A stretch of 64,000 nt of DNA from Sulfurospirillum sp. SCADC (GTDB lineage: Bacteria; Campylobacterota; Campylobacteria; Campylobacterales; Sulfurospirillaceae), in contig NZ_JQGK01000009.1 in NCBI RefSeq assembly GCF_000743525.1, positions 42,321 to 106,320 of the forward strand, given 5' to 3'. Below are positions 9,282 to 18,446 of the stretch, piece by piece. The notes beneath the pieces were generated by a model. That model worked only from the letters and a program-made list of their open reading frames with translations, was not told the origin of the DNA and did no database searches. The first letter of the stretch is position 1. Every line of letters begins with the position of its first letter. A program made the translations under genes and the position numbers.

Positions 9282-10112
9282 TTAGATCACGGTTTTATGG
9301 GTAATTTTCATTGAAAAATCAAGCCAAACCGCGTGATGAATCAAACTCCCACTGCTAATCGCATCCACCCCTGTTTGAGCATACGCTACGATATTTTCTT
9401 TGGTGATGTTGCCACTGGCTTCTAAAAGCACATGAGGGAAATCACTGTTTTTATACGCAACAACCGCTTCGATCGCTTCATACGACATATTGTCACACAT
9501 TACAATATCGGCGCCACATTGCATCGCAAACTTCGCAAACTCCACATCTTCACACTCAATTTCAATCTTACATGTAAAGGGAAGTTTCTCTCTGGCTTCT
9601 TCAATAAAAACATTCAGATCGTCGATGGTTTTCAGATGAGTATCTTTGATCATCAAGCAATCATCCAAGCCCATTCGGTGATTATTGCCACCACCGCAAC
9701 GAATGGCGTATTTTTCAAACACGCGCAAATGCGGTCTGGTTTTTCGTGTATCCAGCAGTTTAACACGGTAGCCTTCAAGTACTTTTTTATACGCAGCAAC
9801 ATTGCTCGCAATGCCACTGGCATGTTGCATGAGATTTAAAATCGTTCGCTCGCACCGCAAAATATTTTTGGATTTGCCTTCGATTAACGCGACCAAATCC
9901 CCTTTTTGAAGCGTATCGCCATCGTCAAAGTAGAAGGTAACATCCAGTTTGTTCATCTTGCACAGCGCTTTAACATAAGGCTTTCCTGCAAAAATCCCCT
10001 CATCTTTGCAGATGATATTGGCACTCGCGAAACTGTCTTTTCCCACCAATGAAAAAAGATCTCCTCTGCCGACATCCTCTTCAAGTGCTTTTTTAACAAA
10101 GGATTTAATCAT
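9282..10112 (-). CDS. nadC: Nicotinate-nucleotide pyrophosphorylase (quinolinate phosphoribosyltransferase)
   Basis: NadC converts quinolinate and PRPP to nicotinate mononucleotide, CO2 and PPi in de novo NAD synthesis. The 276-residue protein contains the conserved KTRPHLRVFEKYAIRCGGG segment with the catalytic Arg/Lys residues and the NHRMGL motif. The C-terminal barrel includes CDNMS and LLEASGNIT. It overlaps nadA by 4 nt at its start, so the two enzymes of quinolinate synthesis and use are coupled. nadB (L-aspartate oxidase) is not in the window. Confidence 0.96.
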   Translation of the reverse strand: MIKSFVKKALEEDVGRGDLFSLVGKDSFASANIICKDEGIFAGKPYVKALCKMNKLDVTFYFDDGDTLQKGDLVALIEGKSKNILRCERTILNLMQHASGIASNVAAYKKVLEGYRVKLLDTRKTRPHLRVFEKYAIRCGGGNNHRMGLDDCLMIKDTHLKTIDDLNVFIEEAREKLPFTCKIEIECEDVEFAKFAMQCGADIVMCDNMSYEAIEAVVAYKNSDFPHVLLEASGNITKENIVAYAQTGVDAISSGSLIHHAVWLDFSMKITHKTVI

Positions 10113-11101
10113 AGCTCAAACATCCGATTTAACGCTGCATAAGCCCATTTTCGGGTCTCTTCAGAAATCATGATTTCATTCTCAAATCGCCCTTCTTTGA
10201 TGCTAAGAAGCACATTGTACACATCTTGGAGTGTGGTTTCATTCATCGTAGGACACTCTGGCTTTGTTGAGGAGAGCACATAAGTATTCTCTTTGCGCAA
10301 ACGCTTGATCATATTGTATTCCGTGCCAATGGCGACTTTTTGATCCAACGGAAGTTTTTTCACGTAGTCGATAATCTGACTGGTTGAGCCCACAAAATCG
10401 GAGAGATCACACACTTCAGGCTTGCACTCTGGGTGCGTCACGATGAGGATGCCCGGATACTTAGCACGGTAAAACGCGATGTCATCGACATCAAAAAGCT
10501 GATGAACCGAGCAAAAACCGTTGTAACATAAAATGTCCGCTTCCTTAGGATCACTTCCGTCCCCCACAACGCATGATTTTAGCCCCATCTCTTTGGCGAT
10601 GTTTTGTCCCAAACAGCGATCGGGAACAAAGAGAATTTTTTTGTTGCTCTCCAGTGCTTTGGTGATAATTTTTTTGGCATTGGAGCTCGTGCACACATAC
10701 CCGCCCATCACGCCAATGCGCGCTTTCACATCTGCTGATGAGTTGATATATGTCACTGGCAAAATGTCTTCTTTGGCAATGCTCGCTTTTTCTAAAAGGG
10801 CTACATTTTGATCAAAATAATCCACATCAATCATCCGAGCCATCGCACAACAGGCGATTTTAGGCATTAAAACACGTTTTTCAGGCGCTAAAATCTTGAC
10901 ACTTTGTCCCATAAATCCTACTCCGCAAAAGAGCAAATAGGGATTTTTATCTTTGGCTGCCCACTGAGCAAGTTGAAGCGAATCTCCTGCAAAATCAGCC
11001 AGTTCGAACACTTCATCTTTCTGATAAAAATGGGCCACGATGCTTACATGTAACTCGTCTTTGAGTTTTAAAATTTCTGCTTTGAGTTTTGAATTATCCA
11101 C
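10109..11101 (-). CDS. nadA: Quinolinate synthase
   Basis: NadA condenses iminoaspartate with dihydroxyacetone phosphate to quinolinate using an oxygen-sensitive [4Fe-4S] cluster. The 330-residue protein has candidate cluster cysteines in PKIACCAM, in THPEC and in KPECPTMNE. The conserved substrate motifs VAHFYQ, YVCTSSNA and GTEYNM are all present. It is of normal length for the short NadA type. The first gene of a nadA-nadC pair, it lies divergently from plsY. The gap 11102-11201 holds the plsY promoter. Confidence 0.95.
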   Translation of the reverse strand: MDNSKLKAEILKLKDELHVSIVAHFYQKDEVFELADFAGDSLQLAQWAAKDKNPYLLFCGVGFMGQSVKILAPEKRVLMPKIACCAMARMIDVDYFDQNVALLEKASIAKEDILPVTYINSSADVKARIGVMGGYVCTSSNAKKIITKALESNKKILFVPDRCLGQNIAKEMGLKSCVVGDGSDPKEADILCYNGFCSVHQLFDVDDIAFYRAKYPGILIVTHPECKPEVCDLSDFVGSTSQIIDYVKKLPLDQKVAIGTEYNMIKRLRKENTYVLSSTKPECPTMNETTLQDVYNVLLSIKEGRFENEIMISEETRKWAYAALNRMFEL

Positions 11102-11166
11102 CCTAAATTCCTTACGTTCTATCGAAAAAACTTATTATAGCGTTAAAGAAATAATAACAAAATTAT

Positions 11167-11175
11167 TGCTATACT
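11167..11175 (+). promoter_or_regulatory. Extended -10 promoter for plsY
   Basis: The sequence TGCTATACT matches an extended -10 box (TGnTATAAT with one mismatch). It lies 27 bases before the plsY start, with AAGGA in between at 11191-11195. No clear -35 box is seen, as is usual for sigma-70 promoters of Campylobacterota. Confidence 0.6.
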
Positions 11176-11201
11176 GTGGCAATTTCAATGAAGGATTGTG
11201 T

Positions 11202-11828
11202 GTGGATTTTCTCTATAATATTAACGTTCAATTTTATATTTTAAGCTATCTTGTGGGGGGCATTCCGTTTGGCTTACTCTTAGCAAAACTCTTTACCGGT
11301 CAAGATATTCGAGAAGCAGGAAGCAGAAGTATTGGAGCGACCAATGTACTTCGGGTGCTTAAAGAGACCAATCCCGTATTGGCGAAAAAACTCGCCATTG
11401 CTACGGTTATTTTAGATGCACTGAAAGGCATTGTTCTTTTACTCGTTGGTAAATTTTTGGGACTCAGCATCGAGACATTGTGGGCGATTGCTATTTTTGC
11501 CGTCATTGGACATTGCTACAGCCCTTATCTTAAATTTGAAGGCGGCAAAGGTGTCGCAACAGGAGCTGGTGTACTGTTTGTCATGTTGCCTATTGAAACC
11601 TTGATTGCTTTTGTGACATGGTTTGTTGTGGGCAAAGTGCTTAAAATCTCTTCGTTATCATCACTACTTGCGCTTTGCGCTTTGATTCTCTCTTCGTTTA
11701 TCCTTCATCCTGATCTTGAAGGGATTAAAACTCATGCGCCGATTTTCATTATCGCATTTTTGATTGTGTATAAACACATTCCCAATATCATTCGACTCTT
11801 TCAAGGCAAAGAATCGAAAGTTGTCTGA
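11202..11828 (+). CDS. plsY: Glycerol-3-phosphate acyltransferase PlsY
   Basis: PlsY transfers the acyl group from acyl-phosphate (made by PlsX) to glycerol-3-phosphate at the inner membrane, the first step of phospholipid synthesis. I start it at GTG 11202, six bases after AAGGA, because the open frame upstream is not PlsY-like and would overlap nadA. The resulting 208-residue protein has about five hydrophobic helices. It has all three family motifs: GSRSIGATNVLR, KFEGGKGVATGAG and a C-terminal YKHIPNI segment. Its partner gene plsX is at 20.3 kb. folB follows with a 1-nt overlap. Confidence 0.93.
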   Translation: MDFLYNINVQFYILSYLVGGIPFGLLLAKLFTGQDIREAGSRSIGATNVLRVLKETNPVLAKKLAIATVILDALKGIVLLLVGKFLGLSIETLWAIAIFAVIGHCYSPYLKFEGGKGVATGAGVLFVMLPIETLIAFVTWFVVGKVLKISSLSSLLALCALILSSFILHPDLEGIKTHAPIFIIAFLIVYKHIPNIIRLFQGKESKVV

Positions 11829-12163
11829 TGCAGATTCATATTCACAATTTAACGTTTGAAACAATTGTAGGCATTTTGGAAAAAGAGCGCCTCACCCCTC
11901 AAAAGGTTACGTTACATGTAAAGATTGCGTACGATTATCATGAGAATAATTTCATTGATTATGCTAAAGTTTCTGCTTTTTTAGAATCTGAAATGAACGC
12001 GATGCGCTACTTTTTGCTCGAAGATGCCCTGAAGGATTTAAGTCAAAAACTTAAAGTTTTCTATCCACAAATGTCAAAACTCAGGCTCAAAATTTTAAAA
12101 CCTGATATTTTGCCAAATGCGATAGTTGGGGTTTCGCACACGATTGACTACGCCAAAAATTAA
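11828..12163 (+). CDS. folB: Dihydroneopterin aldolase-type protein
   Basis: FolB cleaves 7,8-dihydroneopterin in folate synthesis. The 111-residue protein has a short version of the tunnelling-fold domain, starting MQIHIHNLTFETIVGILEKE, with the glutamate of the pterin-binding region near residues 18-20 and a KLRLKILKPD strand towards the end. It is about ten residues shorter than typical FolB and diverged. It overlaps plsY by one base (TGATG) and precedes cosR, a context I also recall for the C. jejuni homolog. FolX-like activity cannot be excluded. Confidence 0.78.
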   Translation: MQIHIHNLTFETIVGILEKERLTPQKVTLHVKIAYDYHENNFIDYAKVSAFLESEMNAMRYFLLEDALKDLSQKLKVFYPQMSKLRLKILKPDILPNAIVGVSHTIDYAKN

Positions 12164-12200
12164 AATTTAATTAAAAAAACTTTAAATCTAGCTAAAATTA

Positions 12201-12209
12201 TGCTATAAT
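12201..12209 (+). promoter_or_regulatory. Extended -10 promoter for the cosR-kinase pair
   Basis: TGCTATAAT is a perfect extended -10 element (TGnTATAAT). It lies 34 bases before the cosR ATG, inside the 79-nt gap after folB. The Shine-Dalgarno AAGGAA is at 12231-12236. This gives the regulator its own promoter apart from plsY-folB. Confidence 0.75.
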
Positions 12210-12242
12210 CCCGTTTAAATTTTAGCAACTAAGGAATTTATA

Positions 12243-12914
12243 ATGCGAATTTTAATCGTTGAAGATGAAGTAACCCTCAATAAGACTATTGCAGAAGGCT
12301 TACAAGAGTTCGGGTACCAAACCGACAGCTCTGAAAACTATAAAGATGCAGAATACTACATTGGTATTCGTAATTATGACCTCGTTTTAACAGATTGGAT
12401 GCTCCCTGATGGCGATGGTGTTGATCTTATCAACCTCATTAAACAAAAATCTCCTCGTACAGCTGCAGTGATTATCTCTGCAAAAGATGACAAAGAGAGC
12501 GAAATTAAAGCCCTTAAAGCAGGTGCGGATGATTACATCCGTAAGCCATTTGATTTTGATATTTTAGTCGCTCGTATCGAGGCTCGTCTTCGTTTTGGCG
12601 GCACCAATGTTATCAAAATTGATGACCTTACGATCGATCCCGATGAAGAAAAAATTACCTACAAAGGTCAAGAGATTGAACTTAAAGGTAAGCCGTTTGA
12701 AGTATTAACACACCTTGCTCGCCACAGCGACCAAATCGTCTCTAAAGAGCAACTCCTTGATGCAATCTGGGAAGAGCCAGAGCTGGTAACACCCAACGTT
12801 ATTGAAGTTGCTATTAACCAAATTCGTCAAAAAATGGACAAACCATTGGAAATCTCAACGATTGAGACCGTTAGACGAAGAGGTTATCGATTTTGCTTTC
12901 CCAAAAAAGTATAA
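12243..12914 (+). CDS. cosR: OmpR-family response regulator, CosR/HsrA ortholog
   Basis: This is the essential-type regulator known as CosR in C. jejuni and HsrA (HP1043) in H. pylori, tied to oxidative stress and central physiology. The 223-residue protein has a receiver domain (1-115) and a winged-helix DNA-binding domain (about 125-220). The DNA-binding half, for example ARHSDQIVSKEQLLDAIWEE, is nearly identical to those proteins as I remember them. Unlike them, the receiver site here is complete: E7/D8, D51 in LTDWMLPDG, S79 and K101. A histidine kinase gene overlaps its 3' end by 22 nt, so a standard phosphorelay is likely. Confidence 0.92.
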   Translation: MRILIVEDEVTLNKTIAEGLQEFGYQTDSSENYKDAEYYIGIRNYDLVLTDWMLPDGDGVDLINLIKQKSPRTAAVIISAKDDKESEIKALKAGADDYIRKPFDFDILVARIEARLRFGGTNVIKIDDLTIDPDEEKITYKGQEIELKGKPFEVLTHLARHSDQIVSKEQLLDAIWEEPELVTPNVIEVAINQIRQKMDKPLEISTIETVRRRGYRFCFPKKV

Positions 12915-14203
12915 GAGAAAGTTTTATATTACAATTGGTGTCCGCTTCGGCGACACTGATTGTAATCTTTTCCGTCATCCTCTACAACTACATTAAAATC
13001 TCTATTTTTGAAGATATTACCCAAGAACTCACCAAACAAGCTAAAATTATTGCAACTTCCCGCACGAGCTCCATTGAGCGCATGGGCATTAATATTTTTG
13101 ATCCATCCCTCAGTTCGATCAATAACCCAAACGATGTGCAAGTGACCATTGCGATTCGTGTCAATCAAGGGAATGTCCCTTCGTTTGAACACAGTGAAAA
13201 AGATAACCAAAAATTTTTGACCATCTACTACCCACTGGAGAAACGCGAACATTACTTCATCTCGATCACTAAAGATATTTCCAATACCGATATTTTACTG
13301 AACAAAATTCTTAAAAACATTTTGAGCATTAACCTTACCGCGATCTTCTTGATCCTTTTTTACGCGCTTTTCCTGTCTCGAATGCTGGTACTTCCTATTC
13401 GTTCTTTGACCAACAAACTTGCCAATATGAATGAAAATTTTTTACAGATGATAGAGACGCAAAAGCTCCCTAGTGAGTTTCAACCATTGGGTTTAAGCAT
13501 CAATAAACTGGTTGAGCGTATTCAAATTTTTGTGAACTCTCAAAAAGAACTCTTTATCGGCGCCGCACATGAACTTAAAACGCCTTTGGCGGTCATGAAA
13601 ACCAAGAATGAAGTGACCCTTTTAAAGCCAAGAGAGAATGAAAAATATATTGACACGATCAAAAGCAATAACCAAACGATTAACGATATGAACAAGATGA
13701 TTAGCAATATCTTAGAGATTGGACGGCAAGAAGGGGCGCAGTTTGAAAAACCTGTAGAGATTGATTTGATTGCTTTTTTAAAAGAACAAGTGAATAATTA
13801 CACTATTTTAGCCAAGATGGAAGATAAAAATCTTATTGAAGAGATCGCACCTTTAAGCTATAAAATGATGCTTCAACCCACTCTTTTGATTCATATCTTA
13901 CAGAATTTTGTTCAAAATGCGATCAAATTCACACCAAAACATGGAAATATCACGATTCAAGCACTGCTTTTAAAAGAGGGGTTTGTGGTACATGTGATTG
14001 ATGAAGGGATTGGCATCGATGAGAGTAAAGATCTTTTTGCACCGTTTAAACGCTATGGAAATCAAACAGGTGCAGGGCTTGGACTTTTCCTTGCCAAAAA
14101 TGCCGCTGATGCTATTGGGGCAAAAATCACCCTAAAAAACAGGGAAGATCGGCAAGGAACCATCGCCACACTCTTACTTCCTCTTCGCAAACGCTCTCTT
14201 TAA
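12893..14203 (+). CDS. Membrane sensor histidine kinase paired with CosR
   Basis: The 436-residue protein has a first membrane helix (about 11-33), a periplasmic loop of about 110 residues and a second helix (about 144-165). A linker, a HisKA domain with GAAHELKTPLAVM (phospho-acceptor H226) and a HATPase_c domain follow. The ATP-binding domain has QNFVQNAIKFTP (N box), DEGIGID (G1) and GAGLGLFLAK (G2). It starts at TTG 12893 inside cosR, with GAGG about nine bases upstream. Later starts would cut the first membrane helix. In C. jejuni and H. pylori the CosR/HsrA gene has no such neighbour. The periplasmic sensor shows no family I recognise. Confidence 0.9.
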   Translation: MLSQKSIRESFILQLVSASATLIVIFSVILYNYIKISIFEDITQELTKQAKIIATSRTSSIERMGINIFDPSLSSINNPNDVQVTIAIRVNQGNVPSFEHSEKDNQKFLTIYYPLEKREHYFISITKDISNTDILLNKILKNILSINLTAIFLILFYALFLSRMLVLPIRSLTNKLANMNENFLQMIETQKLPSEFQPLGLSINKLVERIQIFVNSQKELFIGAAHELKTPLAVMKTKNEVTLLKPRENEKYIDTIKSNNQTINDMNKMISNILEIGRQEGAQFEKPVEIDLIAFLKEQVNNYTILAKMEDKNLIEEIAPLSYKMMLQPTLLIHILQNFVQNAIKFTPKHGNITIQALLLKEGFVVHVIDEGIGIDESKDLFAPFKRYGNQTGAGLGLFLAKNAADAIGAKITLKNREDRQGTIATLLLPLRKRSL

Positions 14204-14270
14204 ATTTCGTTAAAGTATTTTTAGTGTATAAACTCGTCAATAAATTTGACTTTAAATAAGGAAAACAAGC

Positions 14271-14522
14271 ATGTCTTTAATGATCACGGAAGAGTGTATC
14301 GCGTGTGACGCGTGTCGCGATGAATGCCCCAATGGGGCAATTGAGGAGTCTGATCCTATTTATATCATTGATCCTGATGTGTGTACAGAGTGCGTTGGTC
14401 ACTACGATGAGCCTGCCTGTATCTCTGTATGCCCGGTTGAGTGCATCGTTGCAGACCCCGATAATATCGAAAGCGTTGAAGAGCTAAAGCTAAAATACGA
14501 ACAGCTTAATAGCGACCTTTAA
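14271..14522 (+). CDS. 2x[4Fe-4S] ferredoxin, YfhL type
   Basis: The 83-residue protein has two CxxCxxCxxxC-type clusters: CIACDACRDECP at residues 9-20, and a second one with the extended insert CTECVGHYDEPACISVCP. That spacing is characteristic of the YfhL/Alvin ferredoxin group, low-potential electron carriers. It sits between the kinase and ppx/gppA. A possible -10 box (TATAAA, 14227-14232) lies in the 67-nt gap before it. The next gene starts one base after the last base of the stop codon overlap (14522). A paralogue is at 22407-22691. Confidence 0.93.
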   Translation: MSLMITEECIACDACRDECPNGAIEESDPIYIIDPDVCTECVGHYDEPACISVCPVECIVADPDNIESVEELKLKYEQLNSDL

Positions 14523-15988
14523 TGTCTAAACGCACAGCCATTATTGATATAGGATCTAACTCTGCAAGAATGGCAATCTTTGAAAAAAGTAGCCGTTTTG
14601 CTTTTCACCTGATTAATGAAACCAAAAGTCGTGTCCGCATTGGAGAAGGCGCTTACAACTTTGGTGGCGTATTGCAAGAACCTGCACTGAAACGCGCTTT
14701 TACAACGCTTGAGGAGTTTGGTCATGTCATTAAAGGGTATAAGTGCAACAAAGTACTCTGTATTGCTACATCTGCACTCCGCGATGCGCCTAATGCCAAC
14801 GCCTTTATTAACCAAGTTCATCATGCGCTTAATATCAATATTAAAATTATTGAAGGAACGAAAGAGGCGTATTATGGTGCTGTAGGAGCCCTAAACTACC
14901 TTAAAACGATTCAGAATGCTGTGACAATTGATATTGGTGGAGGCTCAACCGAGCTTGCTAAGATTGAAAATGGACTCATTGTTGATACTATTTCACTTAA
15001 TATTGGCACCGTTCGACTCAAAGAACTCTTTTTTGATAAAAAAATCCCTCTGGAAAAAATTCGCTCTTTTATCAACGAAGAGATTGAAAAAATACCTGAA
15101 CGTTTTACATGTAAAGAGATGATTGGCATTGGAGGAACACTCAGATCGCTTTCTAAGATCATTATGGAGCGCACCCATTATCCTCTTAAAACGGTACATG
15201 GCTTTGAGTATGAGATCGCTTCGCATGCCTCTTTGGTGAATGCCATCGTTAGTTCGGATGTTTTGGGGCTCAAAAATCTGGGTGTACGAAAAGATCGCTT
15301 TGATACAATGCGTGAAGGGTGCATCATCTTTCAATCCATTGTCCAAAAGCTCTCCAGTGAAACAATGATCACGAGCGGTGCGGGAATTAGAGAAGGAGCT
15401 TATTTATGCGATCTTTTGCATTCCCATCACCATAAATTCAGCGTTGATTTTAAACTCAGTCTTCGCAGTTTTAAAGATCGCTTTTCATTGATGGAAGAAG
15501 ACAATCTCTATATTAAACGGGTTTCACACCTTCTTTTTGATACGCTTTCTCCTCTTCATGGCATACCAGATAACTTCAAATACGAACTGGGTGTTGCTGC
15601 AGAACTTCATAACATAGGAACAAAGTTAGGGTTTTATCAAAATCATCTTCACAGTTTCTACTTTATTTTAAATAACCTCAATTATGGTTTTTCACATGAA
15701 GAAAAAATCCTTATTGCGATGTTGATTAAGTATCACGTCAATAAACTTCCAACACAAGAAGATATGACGCTTTATAAAACTCTTTTACCCGATATGCAAA
15801 CGGTTCAATGGCTCAGTTTTATCCTCTCTTTAGCCAAAGCCATTAACAGCGATATGCGTCGCAGCAAAATTTCCTTTAGCTATCAAAATCATACCTTGAG
15901 CATTCAAGCAGAGAAGAGACTTTTTTTAGCACGCGAACAGATTAAGCAGCTGATTAAACCAGCCTCTTTTGCGATTATTATTAAGTAA
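14522..15988 (+). CDS. Ppx/GppA family exopolyphosphatase / guanosine pentaphosphatase
   Basis: Family members hydrolyse polyphosphate or pppGpp and so influence stringent-type responses. The 488-residue protein begins with the ASKHA phosphate-binding motif IDIGSNSARM. The second motif is TIDIGGGSTEL (about 136-146), then GIGGTLRSL. The C-terminal third (from about 320) has the HD-like helical domain found in Ppx2-type proteins. The sequence does not decide between polyphosphate and pppGpp. It overlaps the ferredoxin gene by one base. A strong hairpin terminator follows at 16022-16046. Confidence 0.9.
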   Translation: MSKRTAIIDIGSNSARMAIFEKSSRFAFHLINETKSRVRIGEGAYNFGGVLQEPALKRAFTTLEEFGHVIKGYKCNKVLCIATSALRDAPNANAFINQVHHALNINIKIIEGTKEAYYGAVGALNYLKTIQNAVTIDIGGGSTELAKIENGLIVDTISLNIGTVRLKELFFDKKIPLEKIRSFINEEIEKIPERFTCKEMIGIGGTLRSLSKIIMERTHYPLKTVHGFEYEIASHASLVNAIVSSDVLGLKNLGVRKDRFDTMREGCIIFQSIVQKLSSETMITSGAGIREGAYLCDLLHSHHHKFSVDFKLSLRSFKDRFSLMEEDNLYIKRVSHLLFDTLSPLHGIPDNFKYELGVAAELHNIGTKLGFYQNHLHSFYFILNNLNYGFSHEEKILIAMLIKYHVNKLPTQEDMTLYKTLLPDMQTVQWLSFILSLAKAINSDMRRSKISFSYQNHTLSIQAEKRLFLAREQIKQLIKPASFAIIIK

Positions 15989-16021
15989 TTTAGGAAGTTT
16001 AGAAGTTAGAAACGAAGAAGA

Positions 16022-16046
16022 CCAAGGAAAGAGACTCTTTCCTTGG
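16022..16046. terminator. Hairpin terminator between convergent ppx/gppA and bamA
   Basis: CCAAGGAAAGAG and CTCTTTCCTTGG form a perfect 12-base inverted repeat around a single A, giving a stem of about 10 bp. It lies in the 70-nt gap between two convergent genes and can serve both. A TACATGTA palindrome (16048-16055) follows directly. Confidence 0.8.
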
Positions 16047-16058
16047 CTACATGTAAGC

Positions 16059-18317
16059 TTAAAATTTCTGACCGATTGTAAATTCAAAGGATGCTTTTTC
16101 ATCCCCTGCTTCATCCATAACGGGTTGTGCAAAGATAAGCCCAATCGGTCCTAATGGAGAGACCCATTCAAGCGCAATACCCGTACCACCACGTTTAATA
16201 TTTAAATTATCTTCACCAATCATACCATAGTCAAAAAAGAGTGCAGCGCGCATTTTAAGACGTTCGATCAATGGGAAGCTCGCTTCTACGGTATTAATGA
16301 GCATTGTGTTACCACCAACAAGCGCACCTAAAGGCTCACTTGATGTTGCCGTCGTACCTCTTGGAGAAATGGAGTTAGACTCATAACCACGAATGGTTCT
16401 AACACCACCCATATAGTATTTCTCACCAAACGAATATTTTTCATCTGCATCATTGATGGCAAGGTATTTGAACTGTGCTTTGTAACGTAAAATTAAATCA
16501 TAATCGATCAAATCTTGCAGACCATAATAGGTTGCAAATTTATTGACACTGCTCATAAACTTCTCATCACCACCCAATCCTGCAATCTCTAAACTGCTGC
16601 TTGCAGCGATACCACTGCGGGGAAGGTAGTAATCATCCGTATTGTTAAATGAGATACCAGGAACAATCGAGCTTTTAAGAGTTCTATCTGTTGTCAAGCG
16701 ATCTTCATCTATTAAATATTGAAGAGAATCATCAAGACTCGAAAGCTTCGATTGTTCCAAAATATACCCTATTGAAACACCCCAGTTACGTGCAATTTTG
16801 CGTCCCAAAACAATATTAATACCATATTTTTCTTCATCATAATAGTCGTAGTCATTGTCAGCGGCATAAATTTTACCACCGAGGCTGTACACAGAGTCAA
16901 AAAGGCGTGGGTTGCTTAAAGAGAGTGCACCGTTAAGCTCACTATCAGATCTTTCAACATCAATACCCGCTCGCAAGCCTGAACCAAAGATATTGCCATC
17001 AGACACACTCGCACTTAACAAAAGTCCATCGGATGAGCCATAACCAATACCACCACCGATGGAACCTGTTGAAGCCTCTTTGACATTAATGACTAAGTCC
17101 ATAGAGTTTTTACTCAAACGCTCCTCTTTAATCTCAACATCTTCAAAATAACCTGTTCGCTTAAGCGCACTCTTTGTATCGGTAACATCGGTTCTGCTGT
17201 AAAGATCATTATTGGCTAGATAGATTTCTCGTCTGACAACCCGATCAATCGTTCGGCTATTGCCTGCGATTCTGACATTATTGATATAGACTTTTTCACC
17301 GGGGATAACACGGTATGTGATGTTTGCGATATGGGTTGCTTTGTCGTTTTTAACATCCGGAACAATTTTCACAAACGCATAGCCAAGATCGGCGACCTTG
17401 GTTTCAATCAGTGTCATATCTTTACGAAGTTTTGCAACGTTAAAGACTTTTCCATTTTGAAGGAACATCGCTTTAATCACTTCATCGCTATCGATAAAGC
17501 CTTCTGGAATTTCAATCGCAATCGTACCCACTTTGTACTGTTCGCCTTCGCTGATACTGTACACAAGATCAGCGGTATAGCTATCAAGGTAGGTTTTTAA
17601 GAAAGGTTGACTCACTTCACAGTCCAAGTAACCTTTTTGCATATAGGTATCTTTAATACGTGCAGAATCATGCTCTATATCACTGGTTTTAAGCTTTCCA
17701 TCGTTAAAGCCCCACATCCAAGGAAGCCACTCTTCTGCCTTGTTCGCAATATTGGGCTCAACATCATCATAATCCAGCTCTTTTGTACCACATAAGGTAA
17801 CGTTTTTAATCACAACGTTTTCACCGCGGTTAATCACAAAATCCAATGACATTGAGAGTTTTTCACTCAACGGAGTCGTTTTGATCTCAACAACGGTATC
17901 AAAGTACCCTTTATCTTCATAAAACTTAATAATTTTGAGTTTGGAGAGTTCTGCTCGTTCCGCATCATACACTTCACCTTTTTTGATGCCTGCAAGCTTA
18001 TTCATTTCATCTTTGTCGCTATCGCTAATGCCTAAAAAATCGACCTTTGCAATCACGGGTTTTTCTTTCACATGGATCAATAGAGCACCTTCGCTCACCT
18101 CTTCGACCCAAACATCTTCAAAATAGTTCTGTTTGTAAAGCGTTTTGACTGCTTTATCGATTTTTTCCATATCGACAGAGTCACCAGCTCTCATATCGAT
18201 CATCTCTGAAGCCATCTCGGGAGAGAGGTGGATCAAACCATCAAACTGAAGGCTTTTTAACGGAGCCGCACACAAAGTAGTCGCGACAACAAGAGACAAC
18301 GCAGTTATTTTTTTCAT
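16059..18317 (-). CDS. bamA: Outer membrane protein assembly factor BamA
   Basis: BamA folds and inserts beta-barrel proteins into the outer membrane. The 752-residue precursor has a signal peptide (cleavage probably after TTLCA, residue 18) and five POTRA domains (about 20-420). A 16-strand barrel follows (about 425-752). The barrel holds the conserved YYMGGVRTIRGYESNSISPR region (loop 6) and ends in Phe (FTIGQKF), the usual barrel recognition signal. Other Bam lipoproteins are not in the window. It is transcribed alone, divergent from tyrA. Confidence 0.96.
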   Translation of the reverse strand: MKKITALSLVVATTLCAAPLKSLQFDGLIHLSPEMASEMIDMRAGDSVDMEKIDKAVKTLYKQNYFEDVWVEEVSEGALLIHVKEKPVIAKVDFLGISDSDKDEMNKLAGIKKGEVYDAERAELSKLKIIKFYEDKGYFDTVVEIKTTPLSEKLSMSLDFVINRGENVVIKNVTLCGTKELDYDDVEPNIANKAEEWLPWMWGFNDGKLKTSDIEHDSARIKDTYMQKGYLDCEVSQPFLKTYLDSYTADLVYSISEGEQYKVGTIAIEIPEGFIDSDEVIKAMFLQNGKVFNVAKLRKDMTLIETKVADLGYAFVKIVPDVKNDKATHIANITYRVIPGEKVYINNVRIAGNSRTIDRVVRREIYLANNDLYSRTDVTDTKSALKRTGYFEDVEIKEERLSKNSMDLVINVKEASTGSIGGGIGYGSSDGLLLSASVSDGNIFGSGLRAGIDVERSDSELNGALSLSNPRLFDSVYSLGGKIYAADNDYDYYDEEKYGINIVLGRKIARNWGVSIGYILEQSKLSSLDDSLQYLIDEDRLTTDRTLKSSIVPGISFNNTDDYYLPRSGIAASSSLEIAGLGGDEKFMSSVNKFATYYGLQDLIDYDLILRYKAQFKYLAINDADEKYSFGEKYYMGGVRTIRGYESNSISPRGTTATSSEPLGALVGGNTMLINTVEASFPLIERLKMRAALFFDYGMIGEDNLNIKRGGTGIALEWVSPLGPIGLIFAQPVMDEAGDEKASFEFTIGQKF

Positions 18318-18357
18318 ACTGATTAGCCCTAGAATTTATTTTTTTAGATATTTTGAA

Positions 18358-18363
18358 TATAAT
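18358..18363 (+). promoter_or_regulatory. Candidate -10 box for tyrA
   Basis: TATAAT preceded by TTTTGAA lies 84 bases before the chosen tyrA ATG in the bamA-tyrA divergent gap. The leader would be about 77 nt. No good -35 box is seen. Confidence 0.4.
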
Positions 18364-18446
18364 ACCATCTCTAGAATTAAGTGCCTATTAAACCTCATAT
18401 AAGGTTACAGATAAGTGCTCGAAGATACGGCAGAAAAGGAGTTTGG

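Noticed and set aside
11040..11201. In-frame upstream extension of plsY
   Set aside because: The added 54 residues overlap nadA on the other strand and show no PlsY similarity; GTG 11202 has a good ribosome binding site and follows the promoter.
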